DNA of 64,000 bases, from the NCBI RefSeq assembly GCF_037975245.1, contig NC_092573.1:4155501-4219500 (forward strand). Direction: 5' to 3'. Below are positions 24,898 to 38,915 of the stretch, in pieces. Numbering within the stretch: the stretch's first letter is position 1; every line of letters begins with the position of its first letter. The notes under the pieces were generated by a model. It was not told the DNA's origin. It saw only the letters and a list, made by a program, of their open reading frames with translations, and searched no databases. Source of the stretch: Apostichopus japonicus. Its lineage: Eukaryota > Echinodermata > Holothuroidea > Aspidochirotida > Stichopodidae. Made by a program: the position numbers and the translations under genes.

Positions 24898-27800
24898 TAG
24901 GTTAGTTTAGGTATATTCGTATATTAAGTGCTTTCTTCGCTAAGAAAAAAACTTACAAACATTTCATTACGCATAAATAAGTGAAAGCGGAATTCCCCTT
25001 CACTTCACCTGTTTTTTTTTCCTGTCAGGCTCACTTCATACCCGACAGTTGTGTTAAAGCACTGTATGTATGTAATTCAACTTCACATTGAACAGGAATA
25101 GACTACTACTACTACTACCGATGAGGAGGTCGTACGTAGGAAGAGTGTATACTTGTAATCCATCCACCACCGTGCTCGTTCGTACCACGTCTTGACCCTG
25201 GGTCACGAATGGTATGCGGAGATCACCGTGCCTTCCATTGCTCCTCCTCCCCATGGCAAAATGCGAAATTCGGCAAAGAGCCTGTTTTGGCAAATAGCGG
25301 GTACCATTCAATGATAACAAGTAATGATAAATTTTTGGCTTCTTTTCGTCCTATCTTACCAGGATTATCAAACTTGTTTAATTTCTACAGAGATTATGAA
25401 AAGTTTGCTCAAGTTTACAAAACATTTTCGACGATAATGAGAACATTTTCAGACATCAATTATGAGTTACAACCCCTGCATGCATGTATTGCGCACTGTG
25501 TGCAGATGTATATTTTTCAGTTGGCATTAAAATTCGTTGCCAATGGACAGAAGACTTCATGCATGTAAGTATGTTGTCTTCTTGCCTTGTGTGTTTTTGT
25601 GCGTGTCTGCGTACGCTAATTGTAAGCAGCACCAGCAGCACTTTCAAAACCCCGGTAGGTGTTTATTCTGCTACAAGAAATTCACCAATTTTGTTTATGT
25701 TTGTTTTGTATATATTGTTTAGATACAGAGAGGTATAAGTCCGCCCATTTCTAGTTACTAACCAACACGTGGCAAACCAAGAAATACGTCTGGTCACAGA
25801 ATCTAAAGCACAGTAATCTTTGCGATTTCGTAGACTTCTGAGAATTTGCAGACTTCAGAGAAAAACAAATCCAACGTCTTGACTGTAAGTCAGGGGCGTA
25901 GGTAGCCTTCTCCCTTTAAGGGCCCAATGCTTTTCTGGAGAGGGGGGGGGGGAGGAAGACATGACCTATTATCAAAAGCTGACAATTTATGGGGAGGGGG
26001 AAGCTGACAGATAGTTGGATGTCAGCAGATCGGGTATAATTTTGGAAGAAAAAACAAACAAATAAGAATCTCAATGTAGCTTGGCATGATTTCAAGATTT
26101 TATGTAACTAGAAGGTAGCCTACTTTGAATTCAAAGAGTGAAAACTTTTCTAACTTGTGAACTCTTTAATTCCATATGTCACCTACATTCTATGAAACTG
26201 GTGAATGTTCGGGAGAGGGTAGCTATGTATTTACTATGTTTGCCTCCGCAGTCATTGGTCACAACTTAAATCAACGGTAACACTATGGCCAGTGGACGGG
26301 GGGGGGGGGGGGCAAACTACCAAAATCGCGCCACTGTTAAGAAAAAAAATGTCTGATAAACCTCATCTGCTAGAAACCAATCAGAAATGTTTCCTTTAGT
26401 ATTACATCATGTCCTCAGTTATTATTACCTTCCGACAGTTCAAGTACAGCAGTGACGGCGCTCTTTCGTATTGGCTAGGCCTATGATTTTAATACATTTA
26501 CGTACATACTAATCCTAAGAAATGACTCGGAACATACGGATTTAAACAGCATACAGCAGTATCTGTAAACAAATGTATAACAACCAAATATTTGAGTGTA
26601 CTGTTGATGCCCCTCTTATATGGTCAAAACGGCTAAGGTGGGGGGTGGGGGAGGGTGGTTTGATTTCCAAGTTCAATCCTTCACTTTGGGCACTAACAGA
26701 AGTTAACATATCAAGCCGTGCGGGTCTCTTTAAGCAGTCGCCATGTTCGGAAACAGTTCATGTGGGCTTTGCCTTGAGTTAAATCGCCGAGTACCATTCG
26801 TTTTCATACACCACCTTGGTTTCACTTAGCGTATTACAGTAGCACAAATTACACATACGGCGCTACACTAAAGTGGGTCGCGATTTTTTTTCTTGCTTTC
26901 AGAGGTTTCCGACGGAAATCGTGAAATTCGAAATACTTCAAATTTGATATGAATGTATGCATAAAGTATAAACTACATATTGAAATCGAAGAGTTTCTTT
27001 AAATTTGCTATTACATCAGGTCACATTCATTCAAATTGTGATATGTTCTCATTTTTAATTTTTTTTTTTAAATTTTTATTTCCAAATTTTATTTTCAACT
27101 TCTACCAGTGATTTACAGTATCACGTGTCCCCTTCCTACAGAGTCCACGTAAGACTCTCACAACCTTCCCTATCCAGAACGCTTGGCTAACTGCGGCGCA
27201 CAACTTCAAAATTAGTTCGTAAATAACGTTTGTCGCGTAAAACAGCTCTTTTAGAAAGATTCACGCTTATACCATAAGGCTAATGTAAAGACACATTTAC
27301 CGGTCTCGGAAATAAATTTAATTTACCTCAGAAAAATTTATTTCAAATCCTTTTTATTCCACGAGGGTGAAATGGCATTGGGCATGCTAAAAAAAAAGAA
27401 GAAAGACTGCTCGTATATCATTAACGTTAATTATGATTTATCATGCTAACTGGTACGCGTAATGAAACTTTGGCTATTCCTTTGGCGAATTTGTCAAGAA
27501 AGACAGAGATGGAGAGAGGAGAGAGGCAGGTTTCTCTTCGAAGTTGTTTCCTCATGAGTACAGTTTATTTTAATCTCCTGACGAGCGAAAGGTCGGGGTG
27601 CATTGGTGCAATGACTATAATGAAGACATACTTCGTATTAAAGAGGAAATTTGTTAAGACTACTTGACGTAAAATATTGCAACAGCTCTATACAAATCTC
27701 GTGTGTATAAGTTGCCGCATAAATATATATACTTCAATCATGACAAACACATGAAAAGCAGTAACTGAGGTCAAATACTTTTAACTTTTATTGTACAGGT

Positions 27801-28694
27801 CCGATTTATGTCACTCCCCTTCCAATTTTCGGTTTAGCCTGAAACCACTCCGTTTATTATTTTTTTAACCATATAACCATTTCACGTGGTTTAACACTAA
27901 CAAACAGGAAATTTCTATGTGGGTTAATCTATAAACGAAACCTTAAAAGCGTATACACGATCGCCAAATGTAACAAATCGTGCTTGAAAGAGAAAGGGAA
28001 ACGATTGAATCAAATTCGGTCAAAATATTGAGTACCAAAGCGAGACATTGGTGACCTAAATCACACAAGCATTTTATTTCCCCCTTTCTACCAAGGGTCC
28101 TTTGTAGCAATGGTCCTTTGTACCAATGGTCCATTGTTCTACTGGTAACTATTGGTTTCTGGGTCTTTTGTACCATCAGTACCTAACAACCGATTTGAGG
28201 AAGCACGTGTGATGACGCAAAATTTAATAGACCATCAGAAATTAGAATGTGGTAAACACAATTGACATTTTTTCGAGTGATTTTTATCATCTATCCTAAG
28301 TAACACACCACAACAGGAAAACCTCCATGTTGTCCGTGTGTATTCCAGTAACCCCCTCCCCCTTGTAACTCTGTTGCTTTTCACCTGTTGCGAATTATTG
28401 AAACTTTTCTTCCATCCCTAAATATAGCATGTCACAAGTGCGGCCACTTATGATCTCTTTTCCATGCAAGCACGAACTATGTTCCCCCTCACAAACCGAT
28501 CACTTTCAGCCACTAAGTAGAAGAAGCAATTTTTAAAGGATTTCTCGTCTGGACCTGCCTTGACCCCAAATGACCATCGACCTTCTGTTTGCGTTACACA
28601 TTTACTGAAGCCTCGAATGAGGACATTAACTTGGACAACTGTCGTCAGAAACGAGCAACAGGCATTTTAATTGATTTTGACAACATATCGATTA

Positions 28695-29005
28695 ATGGAT
28701 GAATAGATGGTCGGATTGATGGAAGGTTTGATGGATGGAAGGCTGGATGGGGGTGGTGCATTGACGATTGGATTGATGGATGGATGGATGAATCGATGGA
28801 TGGTTTGATGGATGGAAGGCTGGATGGGTGCATTGACGGATGGATTGATGGAAGGTGAGGGGGGGGGGGGCGGGTGAGTGAGTGAGTGAGTGCATTGATG
28901 GATGAATGAGGTGTATTGACGGATGGGTGGAGGGTGAGTGGGTGGGTGCATTGACGGATGGATGTATGGTTTGATGGGTGCATTGACGGATGAATGGACG
29001 GGTAG
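28695..29005 (+). repeat. GGAT/GGATG minisatellite
   Basis: About 310 bp of imperfect GATGGATGGA and ATTGACGGATGG units, with a GTGAGTGAGTGAGTG patch and an 11-G run near 28860. On the minus strand it reads as Ser-Ile-His-Pro repeats in more than one frame, which marks it as a simple repeat rather than a coding exon. Confidence 0.9.
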
Positions 29006-29693
29006 GGAAGGATTTCCACGTCTAGATGTACACCGTGTAACCAGGAATAGTTACGTTGTCGACTGAGGGCCGGGTCGTTCTGGTATTGTTTTGTATAAGG
29101 GAGGCTATAACAGCCCTTTGACAGCCCATAATATACCCACCCCTACTGGCGAAGGTAAAATGTAGATTTGACTTCGATTGATAAAAAATATCAGTTTAAT
29201 TGAGAGTATTTAAATCATTCCATTCGTGACCTCGAAGAATAATTTAGCAAATAAAGGCCATAATACAGTCATAAGGAAGCAGACGTTAGTTCACATAGGA
29301 AACGACAATAACCGTCTAACACCCTTAAAAGGCCCTCCATCAAACGTATATCGGTCACAAATTGTCTGAATAAACAACATTATATTCAAAATCATAACGA
29401 GGAGGATTTGTCGTTTAGTGATAACAAATGGAAAAATCTTTTTGCTTACCATTAACCTCAGTTTAAAATGGCTGTAAACTAGAACATATACACAAATTCA
29501 AGCTGTCCAGGTACACATTTATCAGAAAGAGGTTTCATTTCTAAGGAATAATTTATGTAAGAGGAGGTCGCCCTTCAATGAATCCCTCTCCAAAAGAGAT
29601 GACAAACTACTGAATTATGAAGATTTGAAAATATTCTTGTGTCGGCTAAAACACAAGGTCTTTCCAGATATTTTCATCTGAACCAGTTTACTA

Positions 29694-29775
29694 TTTCTTT
29701 GTACTTATATATCATTTATACAATATATATTAGTAAATATATATAATTGAAACCGTATATATATATATATATATA

Positions 29776-29837
<62 letters not shown>
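29694..29837 (+). repeat. Dispersed repeat copy A plus (TA)n
   Basis: Bases 29694-29757 (starting TTTCTTTGTACTTATATATC) match 30735-30797 with only a few differences. A TA run of about 80 bp follows, to 29837. The shared non-TA portion shows this is more than a microsatellite. Confidence 0.75.
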
Positions 29838-29840
<3 letters not shown>

Positions 29841-30734
29841 GAAAAAATACAAAATGACAAAATAAAAGGCGGTTTCGAGGTACACACGTTAGTAAACTAT
29901 AAACACACACAAAATATTATATGTAGTCATCTTACGGCGTAAACATTTCCCAATGTTGTTTCCATCAGTCAGCTAATACACCGTGCACCTTATTGTCTAT
30001 AAAAATTTACCTTCGTTAAGTCTGAAAGTCGTTCATGTTTTAGTACAGTCCCTTCCTCGTTGAAAATGAAACTGTACGATGTACGCAAAGTAAATAAATT
30101 GAATAAGGGAACTACTAAACACAACACATGATAATATCCTCTACAACATGTGACAAAAGAAAACACTATTTCTTTCATTTGCCGTGACCGTACCATCGTG
30201 CGATTGCAAGTTCTCAGTCTGGTGGAACTGTGGATAAACTTTCAACAACATTTTACGGAAGTTTAAAATCTGCTATTATGGTTCGTCGTGGTGAATTGTT
30301 TTATTCGAGACAAGATTATGTTGCCTTTTTGGCAAATAAAAGCGTTAGTATGTGTGTTGAGTGTATATGAGGTTATAGAGGTACTATGTAGCATGGTGTT
30401 GTACGTACCAAGTATGTTATATGTACTAAGATATATTGTATCAAAGGTTGTACTGAGTATAACCTATGTACCGATTAATATGTTTATGTATACCTATTAT
30501 ATCATATATATTGTTATATAAGTACCAAATACCTCCAAGTGCATAAAGATATCTTGCGTTCAAGTATTGTTAATCTAAAATACTTACGTTATCGTATATA
30601 CACTACTGTATATAAACTTAAAGGATATTTTGTATCAGGTATGAACTAAGTACGGTACTAAATATAGAGCAGAAAAAGAGTATTGTACTTTAAATACAGC
30701 CGCCTCCTCACTAAAAGTGTGTACTAAAGTACTT

Positions 30735-30818
30735 TTTCTTTGTACTTATATATCCTTTATGCAATATATATTAGTAAATATATATAATTAAAAACGTATG
30801 TATATATATATATATATG
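30735..30818 (+). repeat. Dispersed repeat copy B plus (TA)n
   Basis: Second copy of the 29694 repeat, about 1,041 bp away in the same orientation. Its TA run leads directly into the tail fragment of the tRNA-like element at 30819, which suggests insertion into or next to TA-rich repeats. Confidence 0.75.
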
Positions 30819-30867
30819 GCTGAAAGTTTTTTCACTGTTCTTGATTTTCCAACTCATTACGATTTTC

Positions 30868-30899
<32 letters not shown>
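30819..30899 (+). repeat. Tail-only copy of the tRNA-like element plus (TA)n
   Basis: From GCTGAAAGTTTTTTCACTGT onward this follows the 7595-7651 sequence at about 80% identity over 55 bp, then runs into TA (30871-30899). The tRNA-like head is absent, as in a 5'-truncated retroposed copy. Confidence 0.7.
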
Positions 30900-30901
<2 letters not shown>

Positions 30902-31675
30902 ACATTGGTTTTATTTACCTTCAATGTATGTCAAATGTCTGCAATGTTCGGTTACAATGACTTTGATTATGACGTCAGCTCCTCTTTTTATGCCTACTTG
31001 TGAATTATCTGTCTGGAAAATTGTGAACAATCAGATGACGATAATCAGATAACTACATCTTTTTTCATCTTATTTACCGAGTGACCTGTTCGCTAGACTT
31101 GATAGTCCAGGCACTCCAAATGATGAGGCGCACGTTATTTAACGGGTAATTAAAACCATAATAGTGATATTAAACGTTAATTCGCACTGATAACAATTAT
31201 TGTAACTGACCTTCAACCACTTCCAAACGATAAAGGGTGTTAGTTCACGAACACGCTCGTATTATTGTTGCTAATAGATTTGACAGATACGAAAATAAGA
31301 GATGAAAAATAGCCATTTGTATAAATCAATGACTGAAACTATTTGGTGTCATTGAAATGGTTGATATGGATAATATTGGAAAACTTTAGTATTCTAAATA
31401 ATTTTGATTAGCATATCTGATAAGTCTATAAGTCAATTAAACTCCGACAGTATTTTATCTAAACATCCTATTAGTAACAGATCGTTTCAAGAATACATAA
31501 ACCTTCCCAAAAATGATACAGTAACTCTTTGCAAATGTGTCCACTGCCTATTCAAATCTCCAATCATACTTCCGAGCATTTTGAATATTTTTGACCCCAT
31601 AGAGCTAGACAGAGGCTATTAACAAGGGCGCAATGAACTTGTACCAAAGTTTCGCGTACATAGGATAATGATGTA

Positions 31676-31699
31676 AGGTCAACGGTCAAAGGTCACGTG
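31676..31699 (+). promoter_or_regulatory. Triple DR1 nuclear-receptor element with overlapping E-box
   Basis: Three half-sites AGGTCA, CGGTCA and AGGTCA (31676, 31683, 31690) are each separated by a single A, giving two overlapping DR1 elements. The last half-site overlaps CACGTG (31694-31699). DR1 is a known target type for COUP-TF, HNF4 and RXR dimers. It is about 13 kb upstream of the COUP-TF start. The match is seen in sequence; its use is inferred. Confidence 0.5.
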
Positions 31700-34600
31700 C
31701 GATGAAACACATCAAGGTAAAAAGCCGTGGACATGGATACTTCACACATTTCAATATATGCGTCAATAATAGATAACGTTGACAGGTTTATTATAGCGCT
31801 GTATAATACGTTGTTCAATCTCATATAAAACCAGCTGTTTACTGCGTCACAAAGGCCTAAAGAACATAATAGTCGGTTGCATTTTAATACCTGTATTTCC
31901 GGTATGCTTTACTTACTCATGCACAAAAACTGTAATACTATGCTCAGCCTCCAATATAAGTTAGAATTATGAATATGGGCGACCAACGCTACAGACTGAT
32001 AAAGCAACTCCCGTCCCATGGGACGTCGGGACCTTCACTGGGCCCCGTGAAAAAAATTGTGTCACCGGGACTCCTCTCGAAATCCACATTTCCTCAAGGT
32101 AATTATGAAAATGAAAATAAGTTATATTCCCCCTATAATTCTGTACCTTTCAATTTGGTACTACATGAACCAGGGACAGGAACCCCGACGGTCTCTCATC
32201 AGGAATGTCTGTCCCAGTTCTTTCACGCAAAATTAGGGCTGTCATACAAGAGTGCTGCAGTTAGTCCGGATTCTAACTGTCGAAATCTGCTGTGAGATGG
32301 ACTAACGCAAATTTAGCGTAATTGACGTAAGGGATCACATAAACATCCATTGTGACGCTTACACAAGCACCAAGCAGAACATTATGTATTTCAAGTTTAT
32401 GTCCGAGCTGTAGAAGTACCCACCCATCTGCTTTAATCATGAAGCCTATACGTATAATATATATATAATTCATTTGGTTTTTACCCCAAATTGTCTCAAA
32501 CGACGGCGTATATCTATTTATTTAGTTACCTTATTTAAATCAAAACCGTGATGTTTCTTTGGGGTTTTTTTTTCCCCCAAACAAGTTCGTTTCCTTCGAA
32601 ACATTACAAAACACCCTTTAACCATGAAGTAAAGAGTCCGTTAACTTTCAATTCAGTGTTAACGACCAGACTACATGGAAGTTGTTCGAATACTAAAGTA
32701 ACATGTGAATTCCTGTTGGGTTCCGATTGAATTGCGACAAACAGGAAAGTCTGCACAAGATTCGTACACCTGGCCACATCCTTCTACCCTACTGGACTAA
32801 CCCTGGATAATCGGATCCCCGGAGCCATCCAACATGAAAACATTGCGATTGTTTCCTCTCCTCGAGAAAATTTAACTAAATGAAAAGAACATCTGTAGAC
32901 TAAACCTAATCCGCTGGGAAACTGTACGTCTCAGACATTTTTTCGTATTTTCGCTAAAACCTTCAGTATTTTTGTTTCTTCTATTTTTCTTTTACACCCC
33001 CACAGAAACTACCACCAGCAAACAATTGATATACGAATAGATTCCGGAGAAGACTGCATTCACCAAGGTTTATATAAAAAAAAATTATGACTAAATACTA
33101 CCTCACAACCAGGTGCGTGTATACGTCAACTTGTTCTTTCATACCTCAGAAATGACCCTTCTGAACTACCTACTACCAAGCCTACCACCCCCCCCCCCCT
33201 AACTTGCCGCCAGACACACCGGTGGTAGCCTGCATGACGGCGTGAGTTTTGAAACAAAATGATTAATACACCGCGGAAAACTATATATAAACCTTCACCT
33301 TCAGAAGTATTTCTTCAGGTAACTGCCTATTTGCCTCCCCCCACCCCCCCCCCAAACAAGCTCCAGCAGTACAGAATAACGACATGTTCGGAACATTGAA
33401 TGTTTAATACCTCGTGAACGTCTGTATAATAACAAGCAGGACATTTTAACACTGTCTGTGAATCTGCCAATTACCAAATGTAAGACTATAGGTTGTGTTA
33501 TGGTATATTAAACAATCATTATCCGTTAATAACAACTATATACTCTAGTATATACCTAACGATTCGGGACCTCACAAAACGATACACGAAAGATTCTTCC
33601 ACGGAGATACATTGGTGGTGACTGTGCGCGTGGTAAGTGGGAAAATGGTAATTCAAGTAGATTTACCTAACTGAAACGACATACGTTGCTTTAATCTCTT
33701 AAATTAAATTAGCATAGCCTCCTATTATACACATAACTGGCCATGGAACGCCGGTTTTTAAGATAATGTAATTTAAATGATAATGAATATTTTCCCACTT
33801 TTTCTTAAATATTTCATGACGTACAACTTCGTTTCGAAAACGTGACCTTTCCGTCTTTTTCTTTCTTTTCTTTCTTGTAGGACAAACATTGATAAGCGAA
33901 TGTTATTTAAACCAACTGCATCATATAGCAGCTCAAGCTGACGACGACAGGGTTTGATGAATGGTGAAAATGTGTGAACTGAAACACTGTTTATCATGTT
34001 GTTAGCACCACACATTGTCACGACACGGTGAGAAAAGCAAATAAGTATGAATACAGATTACACGTAGCCAGGAACAACTACTTCAAATACGCCACACAAT
34101 ACACACACTGCATGACGAGTCTAGATTCAAAGTAAGAGTGTAAGACGGTGTAAGATATATTTATCTTCGTATCTGTCATAATCGTGCCGAGTGACATACC
34201 GTATACCAATTAATCAAACAAATCCCTTGGAACAATTGAAAAGATTATTACAACAAATCTGGAAATATACAAAACAAATCGTCTGTTTATTTGCAAAATA
34301 TATACTCTCTCTATATATATTTAAACATGTTACTTTTGTTTATTCCAAACATTGTGAAAGCCAAATTCCCACGCAACCAGTATCCCCCTCCCCCTACCCC
34401 CATTACCCCTAATTTATTTTCTCCTTCCCTTTCCAATCTATAAATTCAAACGTATTTCCCTCGTATTCCGCCGTCAAATTTTGTGGGTTAATTTTGTTTT
34501 GTTTTGGATAAATATGACCCAGAAGAAATGCCCTTTCTTTCAGAGTTACAGTACATGTATAATCGAAACTGTTTTCAATTCCTGTGAGCTATAATTAGGA

Positions 34601-37600
34601 GTTCTTTCATACCACAAAAAGCAAACAAGACATTGCAACTAAATTTCATTCGCACCAATTCTGAGTTTACATGAAGGGTTTCTGAACATGCGCAGAAACT
34701 GAATTCCTATTCACTTGATATAGGCTACATATAAACGAGAAAGCAATTTCCACATTTTACAAATTTAGTCAGTATCTGCTCGTCCATATATGATAAGCTA
34801 TATTAATTTAAGTTTAAATACAAAAAGTTGTGAGAAACTATTTCCCACTTCGGATGCATTTTGCCCCTCCCCCCCCCCCCCCGTTTCAGCTGCAGTCTGT
34901 TCCACAATAAAGTGAATTTGTGAAAACGACTCAATGAAAATTGATATAGGCCTAAGAATAATATAGCCTAGGCCTACTTGATGGCGTGTTTTGTTTATAG
35001 CAACTCGACATAACCTCTGAAAGTGTGCAGTATAAGCAGTGAAACTATACGGTCTATATAATATTAAAACAGTTACTTTCATTTCAGAACTTCTTCGATT
35101 TTTACCTGACTTATGCGTTCTAAGAACAAAGTATGCATGCTGGTTGAATTGAGTAATGTTTAGGGGCAACCTGTTGCACACGTTAATAAGATGCGGACGT
35201 GTTTTTTCACCAGGGAATGCATCACCATGCTAACATTTGGTAGGATAATTTTGTCCCCCGCGAAATGTAGGCATTGGCGCTTATAATACATTGAAGGCAT
35301 TGCGGGCGGTATAACAACGGCAGCCTTGCATCACTGTATGTCAGTATCACGCATATGGTGAGCTAACTATATGAATAAACCCACAAAACCCGCACAAATC
35401 TACAGGTAAGATCAATATCCCGTAATACCCTTGATGGTCAGAGAGCTATTTATAAGTTCAGGAATGGACGTCCAACCAAATAAGAGACGCAAACTAGTGA
35501 TATAGGCGCAATATACCAGTGGTCAGTGTTTAAGTGTGTGAACGGTCGTGCGCGCTTTACCAAAGCCGGTTGTCAGGCGGATAGGTTGTATGACGCGTTT
35601 CAGGCATGATGCAAAAGTGGACGTGTTGTCTTATTTTTTCGAAAACTAACTCATTCACTGCAAATCACCCTCTTGAGATTTGTCTGTTAATGCAACATGT
35701 CGTGGCATTCGTCTCAGGCCACCGTGATTTCATCTCCAAAGGGGTAAATGAGTAGCACCAACTGTTTCACTTCTAGCCAACCACTTGCCAAGACGTTTAG
35801 TGTGCTAAATTGCTTTATCGTGTATCAAATCGGTGATGGAGGTCCAGCCCGCTTCGAAATACGCCAGCTACTCCCAGACATCGAAGATACGTTGAATTAG
35901 TGAATAAATGCCTGCTAGTGTGTGATAATGGGCGCCAATACCGATGTCATTTCACGAAAAGCTTTGCCTCCATCATTGAGAGAAGCATCCACTTAAACTG
36001 TCCCGTGGTGTAGGTATAAAGGCCATACCTTCCTTTAATTCATGAGAACAACTAGATGAGAGGATGCCTGCAATCCATGCACTTCACATCAGAATGTATG
36101 ACGCAAATTGATCGACAATATAATTTTTAAGGCAAGGGTTTGCACCCCCCCCCCACACACACACATACGCACACACACGCAGCCTCCCCGCAGGACTGGG
36201 CCATGCTCTTGTCCGCTACGTTGCCGCGTGCAGTATAGGCCTTCCATGCTATTGCCAGATTAAGGACCAACTTTCATGAGAGGAACGATTTTAAAAACCG
36301 TTCGTCAAAGAAGAAAATATGAATACAAATTCAGAAAACACAAACAAGCTTAGTATCCCTGGAAAGTCAATAGCCTTTATATGACTGGTCCCATTTAGGC
36401 TACACTACATACGCTACGTGAGAAGGAACTTTAACGTTGATATCAAGAGTCTTCAGATATCACCTGACGTTTAATACAACTAATAACAGAAACATACGTA
36501 AAACTGATTAGCAGGAGTAACTATTATGTCACTGAACTTGTTGAAGGTAGCCTGTAGCTGTAGCCTAGTGTACACACACTGGTATAGATGTAATGAAACA
36601 TAGAGTAAGCAGGTATTCAAACCTACATACCATATAACTACAATCTCAATAGAACTGTGGTGGTATATAGGTATCTATGGGTATATAGGTATGAAAAACT
36701 ATTAGCAAGTGATGCGGGAACAATACAATAACAATGCAATGCATTGGCAAGTTACCAGATACAAGCGTGGCTGTGTTTAACCTTGAATAGAACCTTGAGA
36801 AGTAATTTTATCTTTGCGATTCATTTGCAAATATGACATTACCCATGCTACGTTCGTATTTATTTCTCATTTTATACACTAACTACTGTGACAAGACACA
36901 TTATAGCAATACGCCAAGCTCTCAGTATTTAACCTATTGATAAAGATCAGTGTAAGGCCTAGTTCTACTACATGGGAATGGCATGTAATCTGTAGAACCT
37001 ATGCAAATGTCCCGTTACACACGTTACAACAAGCGGTACCCATATCGTCTGAATGGAAGTTAGCGACTTCCTTTTACAGTGGTGTAAGCCTACTGTAGTT
37101 CACAAATACTACCAACAGTTTGGTGAAATTGTAAGAGGCACTGTACCGTGAGGCTTAGGGTAAAAATACGCTACAGCTAGATATGGTGTTATTCGCAAGT
37201 GTATGAGTGTCACGACCATTGCCAGTCAGTCGAACTGGACGTGTGTTACGTCGACTGTGTCACTTGTATAGATCTACTTTTAATTATTGCGATACATCTT
37301 TCGAAAATGCCACAATTCCGCGACTAAAACCATGAAACTTGCTTAGCTACTGGCCTGTATCTGTGTGAACTGATATGCTAAAAGCTTCGTTGTTGACATT
37401 GTGCATAACTACATATATGGTTACCTTGTACACTATTGCAAATGTGACACTACTGACGTACATAGTTACAAAAAAGATTGATGTAGAAGTTTCACTCACT
37501 CTGTATCTGTTGCTGCTGCTCTACTACTACTACTTTTTCCAGGCAGGCTGTAGCCAAGCAATGAACGCTCACGTCAGGTTAGCACCCAATCCAGCATAGA

Positions 37601-38879
37601 AAACCCAAACTAAAAGTTCCTGCAGCTTATCAAAACTTCAATCCATTGTCATGTTTCCGATTCGTACTGTTCACAATTTGTTTAGCTTCGCCTGCAGAGT
37701 TGAAGTTCACAAGGTATCGACTTATATAACTGGGAATCTAGACAGCACGCGGAAGTTTGCAAAGAAAATGATACCGTACGAAAACAAGATGAGTTTCAAC
37801 AATACATGGAAAAAAATGCTTAATTCACTTTCTGAAAAAATATGTCTTCGCTGCGTCGAGAAGTTATAGCTGACGGCTGTTGCTTACTGTTGTCAGCTTT
37901 AACCCACAACTGATAGACTTGAGAGTCTCAAGTTTATACCAAGTTTGTCGAACTTCACGACACACCTTTGCTTGTGGACTCTATCAGTTCCTAGGTAATC
38001 ATCGTAACTGTCTGGTGTGCTCAGTGTTTCTAACTTTTGTGTAGTCTGCTGTTAACCCTTGACCTTGAAGGATTTATTGTCAATACATTATGGAATTGTA
38101 TTGCTCTTATGTGGTATTGTTGGAATAGCTTTCACGGAATCTAACACGCAGTCGTGACATGCCCTTTCGACATTAGGGGCCATAAAAAGGTATGAAAGGT
38201 TGCGCGATAAAAATAATAGTAATGGTTTGTAAATTGATATCAGAATGCTGGTATGTTTTTGCAAGCTGACTATGAAATGAGACGAAGGGTCGACATATGT
38301 CATGAACAATTATAGACCAGCTTAAAATTATATTAAGGCAGTAATTCACTGATAAGAGCCGGAGGTTGACCATAATCTGTATTGCAAGTATAGCATAACA
38401 GATGCACTATTACTAATTGTTGATATTCAGTTCAGTAATCGCAGATTTGTTTTTCTGTCAGGAAATTTTCATTGCAACTGATAAATAAATTTGCAAACGT
38501 AACAAAAGTGGCAAGTCTGGTATTGGTTTTTAATCATTTTGTTAATGCATTTGGCAACCCACTGACGCCACAGGGTTCTTTTACTTTTTCATTCGACTGT
38601 GCAAGAAGGCTGACGAAGCTAATATATAAATGTGATAATGCACTTAAAACTGATTAACTCTGTCACTTGATAAATGCAATAAATTGTAGCGAGTGAGCAA
38701 GTTACAGAAGCAGCATTTCATAATTTATTCGAGGCAGTTTTGTCTATCCCAGTGTTCCTTAAAGGTCTCCTGCAGGCTGTAGCCTCTTTAACCTCCACTC
38801 TGCCCTCCCCGCAACCCCTAAATAAACTTACCTCCCTTACCTTCTCAACCCTTCCCTCACCCGGAATCTAACCTAACCT

Positions 38880-38915
38880 ACCCCACCCACCCACCCACCC
38901 ACCCAACCCCTCCCC
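38880..38915. repeat. (CCCA)n tract
   Basis: Short CCCA tandem run flanked by further C-rich sequence. Confidence 0.85.

Noticed and set aside
24515-24900. Tyr/Ile-rich open frames in TA repeats (also 7657-8052, 13021-13290, 29705-29910)
   Set aside because: Translations of (TA)n microsatellites.
28645-29019. Ser/Ile/His/Pro-rich minus-strand open frames
   Set aside because: Simple GGAT-type repeat open in several frames at once; no gene features.
31969-32295. 108-codon plus-strand open frame
   Set aside because: No recognisable domain; its start overlaps a GGGAC-type repeat patch like the one at 7757.
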